Source of the DNA: Bacilli bacterium
GTDB taxonomy: Bacteria > Bacillota_I > Bacilli_A > RF39 > UBA660
Direction of reading: 5' to 3'
DNA: 64,000 nucleotides
Assembly (NCBI GenBank): GCA_028708945.1
Contig: JAQVXV010000007.1
Span: forward strand, 1-64,000
In this document: positions 58,888 to 64,000 of the stretch, in pieces
Position numbering within the stretch: position 1 is the stretch's first letter
How the letters are laid out: every line of letters starts with the position of its first letter
Notes under the pieces: generated by a model
Seen by the model: the letters and a program-made list of their open reading frames with translations, nothing else
Told to the model about the DNA's origin: nothing
The model's database searches: none
Position numbers and translations under genes: made by a program

Positions 58888-60168
58888 ATGAACTATCGAA
58901 AAGACAATACACTGGCATATAATGTTCACTTTGTCAAAACAGATCGTTTTAAAAATGTTGGAATTAGAATTAATTTCAAACAAAAACTTACTAAAGAAGA
59001 AATAACTAAAAGAAATTTATTGGTAAATATATTATTTGAATCAACTAAAAATTACCCAACAAGGAGATTAGTCGATATAAGAAGAGAAGAATTATATGAC
59101 GTAGGCTTCGGGGTGAATACAACAATGTCAGGAAAATATAATATTATGAGCTTTAATGCATTTTTTCTAAACGATAAATATACAGAACCAAATAATTTAG
59201 AAGAATCTTTAAAGTTTTTTTTAGAGTTTATATTTAATCCAAATGTAGTTGATAATAAGTTCGATAAAAAAACATTTAATAATGCAAAAAACGTACTTGA
59301 AAATGATATAAAACAATTTGATGATAATCCAACTGTATATAGTAAATATCGCTGTTTATCAGAAATGAATAAGGGTGGTATATTATCTTATAAAAGTGTT
59401 GGTTATTTAGAGGATTTAAAAAAATTAGACGAAAAAGATATATATGAATATTATAAAGAGGTTATTAAAAAGGATATTGTCGATATTTTTGTTATTGGTG
59501 ATTTTGATCAAAAAGTATTTAAGGATGTATTCGATAAATATTTAATGATAAACACCGTTAAAAAACAAAGCGAACCTCATTATTTTGAACATCAAAAAAT
59601 TAAAACAAAATCTAGGACAATAAAAGAAAAAAAAGATTATGAACAATCTACTTTAGTACTTGGATTTAAATTAGATAAATTAACGGATTTTGAAAAAAAA
59701 TATGTTTCAATAATATATAATTATATATTAGGTGGTGGAGCAGATTCTAAGTTATTTAAAGAAGTAAGGGAAAAAAATTCTTTATGTTATGGAATAAGTT
59801 CTTCAATATCAGTTGTTAATAACACTATGATGATAACAGCTGGTATAGATGCTAATCAATATAAGAAAGCCACTAAAATAATAAAACAAGTGTTAAAAGA
59901 TATGACTTTAGGAAATTTTAAAGATGAGGATATTGAAGCAGGAAAAAAAACTTATTTAAGTTCATTTAAAGAATTAGAAGATTCGATAAGTGCAATTATA
60001 AACTTATATGCCTCATATGAGTATTTAAATTTTGATTTATTAGAATTAAGAAAAAAAGAGATATTAAAAGTAACAAAAAGTATGATTGTGAATTTTAGTA
60101 AAAAGATAAACTTAGATACAATATTCTTATTAGAAGGAGGTTCGAATGAAGAAGATACCTCTAATTGA
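58888..60168 (+). CDS. M16-family protein without zinc site (YmfF-like)
   Basis: 426 residues with the M16 two-lobe pattern: VGIRINFKQKLTKEEITKRNLL (~residues 22-43), YDVGFGVNTTMSGKYNIMSFN, NPNVVDN, and a C-lobe YILGGGADSKLFKEVREKNSLCYGISSSIS (~280-310). The HxxEH zinc motif is absent, as in YmfF, the non-catalytic partner of YmfH in Bacilli. RBS AAGGGA. Its end overlaps the next gene by 23 bp. Confidence 0.85.
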   Translation: MNYRKDNTLAYNVHFVKTDRFKNVGIRINFKQKLTKEEITKRNLLVNILFESTKNYPTRRLVDIRREELYDVGFGVNTTMSGKYNIMSFNAFFLNDKYTEPNNLEESLKFFLEFIFNPNVVDNKFDKKTFNNAKNVLENDIKQFDDNPTVYSKYRCLSEMNKGGILSYKSVGYLEDLKKLDEKDIYEYYKEVIKKDIVDIFVIGDFDQKVFKDVFDKYLMINTVKKQSEPHYFEHQKIKTKSRTIKEKKDYEQSTLVLGFKLDKLTDFEKKYVSIIYNYILGGGADSKLFKEVREKNSLCYGISSSISVVNNTMMITAGIDANQYKKATKIIKQVLKDMTLGNFKDEDIEAGKKTYLSSFKELEDSISAIINLYASYEYLNFDLLELRKKEILKVTKSMIVNFSKKINLDTIFLLEGGSNEEDTSN

Positions 60169-61414
60169 CTTAATTGTTCATTATGAAAAATTGGAAAATG
60201 GACTAGAAGTATATTTGATACCAAAAAAAGGTAACAATATATATGCAACCTATAACACAAAATTTGGTGGTAAAGATATCGAATTTGTTCCTATTGGTGA
60301 GAATAAAATGGTTGAGTTTCCAGCAGGAATAGCGCATTTTTTAGAACACAAAATGTTTGAAGAAGAAGATGGCAAAAACATTTTTTCTTTCTTTGCGGAA
60401 AATGGTACTAATGCAAATGCTAATACTAGTTATGAAAGAACCTCTTATCTTTTTAGTGGTCCAGATTTCTTTGAAGAAAATTTAAAATGTTTATTAGACT
60501 ATGTTCAAAATCCTTATTTTACTGAAGAAAACGTTGAAAAAGAAAAAGGGATCATAATTCAAGAGTTAAATATGATCAATGATAGTCCTTATAATAGAAT
60601 GTATTTAGATACACTAGCAATTATTTTTAATGAATTGTCTTATAAAAAATCTTTGATAGGAACTAAAGAAAGTATAAATAGTATTACAAAAGAAGATTTA
60701 TACAGGTGTTATAACACTTTTTATCATCCTTCTAATATGTTTATTGTAATATCTGGAAATATTGATCCTGATAAAACAATGGATTTAATTAAAGAAAATC
60801 AAACACAAAGAAACTTAAATATGGCCCAAAAAGTAAAATTTAAACAATATAATGAAAAAGATAAAGTAGCAAAAAAATCTTTAAAGATAAAAATGAATGT
60901 AACAATCCCTAAAGTTGAAATTGGTTATAAGATAAATGTAGAAAAATTAAAAAATATGGATAGATTAAAGCTATTATTTATAATTAATAATATTTTTGAA
61001 CTAAAATTAGGATCAACATCAATTTTAAGCGAACAATTAAGAGACGAAAAAATTATTACAGAACCTCTTTATATTGCTTCTTTAGATATGAAGAAACACA
61101 TTATAATGTTAGTAATATCTGAAAGTGAAAATAGTAAAGAATTATTTAAAAAAATAAACAATGAACTAAAAGATTTAAATATAACAGCATCAGAATTAGA
61201 ACGAAAGAAAAAAGCAGCCATCAGTGCAATAATTAAAGTCTACGATAATGTTCCCGGGATAAATTATAGAATTGTTGAGAACAAGACAAATTATAACAAT
61301 ATATACGAAAATGAAATAGATATAATTAAAAATGTAACCATTGATGAGATAAAAGAGGTTATAGATCATATTGATTTATCAAATCAATTTACATATGAAA
61401 TAGAACCAAAGTAG
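60146..61414 (+). CDS. M16-family metallopeptidase (YmfH-like)
   Basis: 422 residues; ATG 60146 after GGAGGT inside the upstream gene. The zinc motif is GIAHFLEHKMFEEEDG (HFLEH, ~residues 63-71), with downstream Glu in the EKEKGIIIQELNMINDSPYNR block (~130-150). The C-lobe is weakly conserved. Active M16 peptidases form clam-shell pairs, so this protein and the preceding inactive homologue likely form a heterodimer that degrades peptides. The exact substrate is unknown. Confidence 0.88.
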   Translation: MKKIPLIDLIVHYEKLENGLEVYLIPKKGNNIYATYNTKFGGKDIEFVPIGENKMVEFPAGIAHFLEHKMFEEEDGKNIFSFFAENGTNANANTSYERTSYLFSGPDFFEENLKCLLDYVQNPYFTEENVEKEKGIIIQELNMINDSPYNRMYLDTLAIIFNELSYKKSLIGTKESINSITKEDLYRCYNTFYHPSNMFIVISGNIDPDKTMDLIKENQTQRNLNMAQKVKFKQYNEKDKVAKKSLKIKMNVTIPKVEIGYKINVEKLKNMDRLKLLFIINNIFELKLGSTSILSEQLRDEKIITEPLYIASLDMKKHIIMLVISESENSKELFKKINNELKDLNITASELERKKKAAISAIIKVYDNVPGINYRIVENKTNYNNIYENEIDIIKNVTIDEIKEVIDHIDLSNQFTYEIEPK

Positions 61415-61421
61415 GTGAGAT

Positions 61422-62126
61422 ATGAAACCAATAATTGGGATAGTAGCAAGAAGTGATAAAGATGAAATTGGAAGTTTTTTATACACTTATGAAAATTATC
61501 GTAAAATTGTTATCAATAATGGGGGAATTCCGATATTAATATTGCCTCCCCAAGATATAAATTATAGTGAAACTGTACCATCACAAGCAGATAGATTAAT
61601 ACAAGAACAAATTGAATACCTATATACAATAGTTGATAAATGCGATGGTATAATAATGCCGGGTGGAGAAAAATGGTTTGAATATGATGAAGTAATTTGT
61701 CGTTATTCTCTAGAAAAAGATATTCCTTTGTTAGGAATCTGTATGGGCATGCAATTAATGGCATATGTTGATAATGTTAAGAAAGAACAAAGTCCTCAAA
61801 AAGTTGAAAGAAATGAAACTGAAATAAATCATCGTCAAAGAGGAGTAGCTCAAGTTCATCACATAAATATTGAAGAAAATTCTTTATTGCAAAAAATATA
61901 CCAAACTGAAAAAGTAATGGTAAACAGTGTTCATAATTATCATATACTTAAAACAAATGAGTTTAAAATATCAGCATATTCAGAAGATGGAATAATAGAG
62001 GCAATTGAAAATCCTAATAAAAAATTTGCTTTAGGAGTACAATGGCATCCCGAAGTTTTAGCACAAAATGATGTTAAAAGTAATGAAATTTTTAAATTAT
62101 TTATAGAAAGTACCATAAATAATTGA
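61422..62126 (+). CDS. Class I glutamine amidotransferase-like hydrolase (peptidase C26, PuuD-like)
   Basis: 234 residues. KPIIGIVARSDKD, GGIPILILPP, GIIMPGGEKW (~residues 75-84), the nucleophile elbow LLGICMGMQLMAY with Cys ~108, VHNYHILK, and QWHPEVLAQND with the catalytic His (~207). It fits gamma-glutamyl-gamma-aminobutyrate hydrolases and related gamma-glutamyl peptidases. The substrate (a gamma-glutamyl compound) is inferred. RBS AGGTGAGA, 7 bp after the M16 gene. Confidence 0.85.
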   Translation: MKPIIGIVARSDKDEIGSFLYTYENYRKIVINNGGIPILILPPQDINYSETVPSQADRLIQEQIEYLYTIVDKCDGIIMPGGEKWFEYDEVICRYSLEKDIPLLGICMGMQLMAYVDNVKKEQSPQKVERNETEINHRQRGVAQVHHINIEENSLLQKIYQTEKVMVNSVHNYHILKTNEFKISAYSEDGIIEAIENPNKKFALGVQWHPEVLAQNDVKSNEIFKLFIESTINN

Positions 62127-62172
62127 TTTTCATTTAAAAATATGATAAATTATTAAGTGTGAGAGGTGAAAA

Positions 62173-62391
62173 ATGGAAACTTTTTTACATATAGTATTAA
62201 ATATAGTATCAATATTGTTAATAGCAATCTTTTTGTTACAAGGTGGTAAAACAGAAGGAGCTTCAAATATAATATCTGGTGGTAATGATAGTTTATTTGC
62301 AAATCGTAAAGAAAGAGGCGGGGAACTTTTCATTACAAGACTGACAATGATTTTAGGGATTATTTTTATAGTTATTTGTACGGTATTATAA
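62173..62391 (+). CDS. secG: Preprotein translocase subunit SecG
   Basis: 72 residues, two membrane helices (~5-22 and ~52-70) separated by LLQGGKTEGASNIISGGNDSLFANRK, the SecG loop pattern. SecG assists SecYE in protein export. It stands alone with a terminator; in Bacilli secG is often followed by rnr and smpB, not here. RBS AGAGGTG. Confidence 0.93.
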   Translation: METFLHIVLNIVSILLIAIFLLQGGKTEGASNIISGGNDSLFANRKERGGELFITRLTMILGIIFIVICTVL

Positions 62392-62395
62392 TTTC

Positions 62396-62420
62396 AAGAC
62401 TGATAGCGGTCTTTTTTTTT
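62396..62420 (+). terminator. Terminator of secG
   Basis: AAGAC (62396-62400), loop TGATAGCG, GTCTT (62409-62413), then T's. Confidence 0.75.
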
Positions 62421-62449
62421 GTAATAATATATATCAATTTCAATATATT

Positions 62450-62460
62450 TTTGATATAAT
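62450..62460 (+). promoter_or_regulatory. -10 promoter element of rlmN
   Basis: TTTGATATAAT with TATAAT at 62455-62460, 15 nt before the ATG; RBS AGGTGG. Confidence 0.55.
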
Positions 62461-62475
62461 GAAAATAGGTGGAAT

Positions 62476-63486
62476 ATGAAAAATATATATAATTATAAAC
62501 TAGAAGAATTAGAAAAAATATTAATAGAAAACAATTTTAAAAAATATAACGCAAGTCAAATTTATGATTGGTTATATCAAAAAAGGGTATCATCTTTTGA
62601 AGAGATGACTAATTTAAAAAAAGAGTTAATAGATTTTTTAAATACTAATTTCGAATTTAATAATATGAGTGTATTAAAAAAAGAAGAAGATGCTGATGTT
62701 AAAAAATACTTATTAAATTTAAATGATGATAATACAATTGAAGCAGTTTTAATGTTTCATAATTATGGTAACAGCTTATGTATATCAACTCAAATAGGTT
62801 GTAATATGAACTGTGCTTTTTGTGAAAGTGGCAAACTAAAGAAAATAAGAGATCTTGAAGCAAGTGAAATGATAAATCAAATCTTAGTGATTGAAAAAGA
62901 CCTTGGGATAAAAATTACTCATCTTGTTCTTATGGGAATAGGTGAACCTTTTGATAACTTTGAAAACGTAATGAAGTTTATTGAAATAATCAATCATCCA
63001 AAAGGGATAAATATTGGAAGTAGACATATTACTGTTTCTACTTGTGGTATTACACCTAAAATAATTAAATTTATGGAGATTAACAAACAAGTTAATTTAG
63101 CTATTAGCCTACATGCTGCTAATGACGAACTTAGATCTTCGCTAATGCCAATTAACAAGGTTTATAATATAAATAACTTAATTGGTACTATAAAAAGGTA
63201 TATAGAAACAACTAATAGAAGAATAACATTTGAATACATTTTATTAAAGGATGTAAATGATAGTTATGAGAGTGCTTTAGAGCTATCAAAATTATTAAGA
63301 GGGTTAAATTGTTACGTTAATTTAATTCCTTATAATGAAACAAAAAATAAATTCAAAAAAAGTGATAAAGTAATGGAATTCTACGACACACTGAAAAAAA
63401 ATAAGATACAAGTTACCGTAAGAAGGGAATTTGGATCAAAAGTTAGTGCTGCCTGTGGTCAACTTCGTTCAAATTCTAAGGAGTGA
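62476..63486 (+). CDS. rlmN: 23S rRNA / tRNA adenine-C2 methyltransferase RlmN
   Basis: 336 residues. N-terminal helical domain (~1-85), radical-SAM motif IGCNMNCAFCESG (CxxxCxxC, ~residues 108-118), LVLMGIGEPFDNFENV, HITVSTCGI, ISLHAANDELRSSLMPIN, and the C-terminal ACGQLR with the second catalytic Cys (~residue 330). It methylates A2503 of 23S rRNA and A37 of some tRNAs. The gene forms an operon with a PP2C phosphatase, a common order in Bacillota (rlmN-prpC-prkC). Confidence 0.95.
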   Translation: MKNIYNYKLEELEKILIENNFKKYNASQIYDWLYQKRVSSFEEMTNLKKELIDFLNTNFEFNNMSVLKKEEDADVKKYLLNLNDDNTIEAVLMFHNYGNSLCISTQIGCNMNCAFCESGKLKKIRDLEASEMINQILVIEKDLGIKITHLVLMGIGEPFDNFENVMKFIEIINHPKGINIGSRHITVSTCGITPKIIKFMEINKQVNLAISLHAANDELRSSLMPINKVYNINNLIGTIKRYIETTNRRITFEYILLKDVNDSYESALELSKLLRGLNCYVNLIPYNETKNKFKKSDKVMEFYDTLKKNKIQVTVRREFGSKVSAACGQLRSNSKE

Positions 63487-63490
63487 AAAA

Positions 63491-64000
63491 ATGGAATATT
63501 TTTATTTAACAGATCCAGGAAAAGTAAGAGATCATAATGAAGATAGTGTTTTAGTTGTCAAAAATAAAAACGATGAAATATTAATGATTGTTGCAGACGG
63601 TATGGGTGGTCATCGCGGTGGTGAAATAGCTGCAAATATTGTCGTTAGTCAAATTGGCAAAAGATTTGAATCAATGGGAAGTATTGGAGATAAAGAAGAT
63701 ACTATGAATTGGCTCAAAGAAATAGTAAGTGAGGCTAATTCGGCAATCTATAAATATACTAATGAACATAAAGAGAGCACTGGAATGGGAACTACTCTGG
63801 TTATGGCAATTTATACAAAAAATTTCTTAATTTTTGGAAATATTGGTGATAGTTCTGGATATGTAATCAGAAATAATAGATTACATAAGATAACAGAAGA
63901 TCACACATTAGTAAATTTATTGTATAAATCTGGAAAATTAACTAAAGAAGAAGCACAAGAACATCCAAGAAAAAACATTTTAATGCGAGCTTTAGGTACA
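63491..64000 (+). CDS. prpC: PP2C-type serine/threonine phosphatase (partial)
   Basis: The first 170 codons are present; the gene runs off the window. MEYFYLTDPGKVRDHNEDSV (start), MIVADGMGGHRGGEIAA with metal-binding Asp and Gly, STGMGTTLVMAIY and FGNIGDSSGYVIRNNRLHKITEDHTL are PP2C motifs in order. PrpC/Stp removes phosphate from targets of the PASTA kinase PrkC, which controls wall synthesis and germination; prkC is expected just beyond the window. AAGGAG overlaps the rlmN stop. Confidence 0.93.
   Translation, partial: MEYFYLTDPGKVRDHNEDSVLVVKNKNDEILMIVADGMGGHRGGEIAANIVVSQIGKRFESMGSIGDKEDTMNWLKEIVSEANSAIYKYTNEHKESTGMGTTLVMAIYTKNFLIFGNIGDSSGYVIRNNRLHKITEDHTLVNLLYKSGKLTKEEAQEHPRKNILMRALGT

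Noticed and set aside
1..64000. Alternative genetic code (TGA = Trp) as in mollicutes
   Set aside because: Conserved genes end in TGA (e.g. polA, scpA, rlmN), and Trp is coded by TGG throughout.
1..64000. CRISPR arrays, IS elements or prophage genes
   Set aside because: No spaced direct repeats, transposase or structural phage motifs were found on reading both strands.

Overview
The window is a very AT-rich chromosomal segment of a low-GC Gram-positive bacterium. An alpha/beta-type spore protein (SASP), EzrA, ScpAB, ClpP, a T-box leader and a YmfF/YmfH M16 pair all point to Bacillota. The compact, A/T-saturated genes, the MurL/MurD2 pair and a Tam41-type CDP-diacylglycerol synthase suggest an uncultured gut Bacilli lineage of the RF39/'Firmicutes CAG' kind; that placement is inference. 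TGA is used as a stop and TGG as Trp, so the code is standard. I see no phage, transposase, integrase, CRISPR array or rRNA.

1-8 kb: end of tyrS; a type IV prepilin-like protein with an FGE/C-type-lectin-like C-terminus whose last ~170 bp are A-depleted and relatively GC-rich; a small remnant of a radical-SAM activase; rpsD with a structured leader (minus strand); a Tam41-like lipid enzyme (minus strand); ezrA; thiI; a spore SASP gene with a forespore-type promoter; clpP (minus strand). 8-30 kb: mostly housekeeping. A TGS/uridine-kinase-like protein, an 895-residue Cys-rich secreted protein and gap form one run. polA follows. A serine T-box (specifier TCT) then heads the operon murL-murD2-serS, so D-Glu insertion into peptidoglycan precursors is wired to seryl-tRNA charging. 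Then come dusB, an RDD protein, lysS, a histidine phosphatase, ackA, nrnA, a two-gene zincin unit, a BaiN/YhiN flavoprotein, scpA-scpB and tRNA-Leu(CAA).

31-52.5 kb: the outstanding feature, a ~21.5 kb plus-strand locus that fuses a Tad/Flp-type pilus module (CpaB-like, CpaF ATPase, TadB/TadC-like membrane proteins, at least four pilin-like proteins, a TadZ-like protein) to a minimal Gram-positive type IV secretion module (two VirB2-like small membrane proteins, VirB6/TrbL-like, VirB3-like, a VirB4 split into two overlapping genes, a membrane-anchored CHAP peptidoglycan hydrolase, two lipoproteins and a VirD4-type coupling ATPase). There is no relaxase, integrase or attachment site, and housekeeping genes sit directly on both sides. 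It looks like a resident secretion/pilus machine rather than an integrative conjugative element. Internal promoters and terminators bracket the pilin-like genes, as expected if they are needed in excess.

52.5-64 kb: housekeeping again: a single-domain rhodanese, a VTT/DedA-like protein, rmuC, uvrA, a small surface protein, deoD, the YmfF/YmfH pair, a class I glutamine amidotransferase, secG, rlmN, and the start of a PP2C phosphatase that runs off the end. Across the window many promoters share an extended -10 (TRTGNTATAAT-like) placed just after the upstream terminator's T-run and only 15-20 nt before the start codon.
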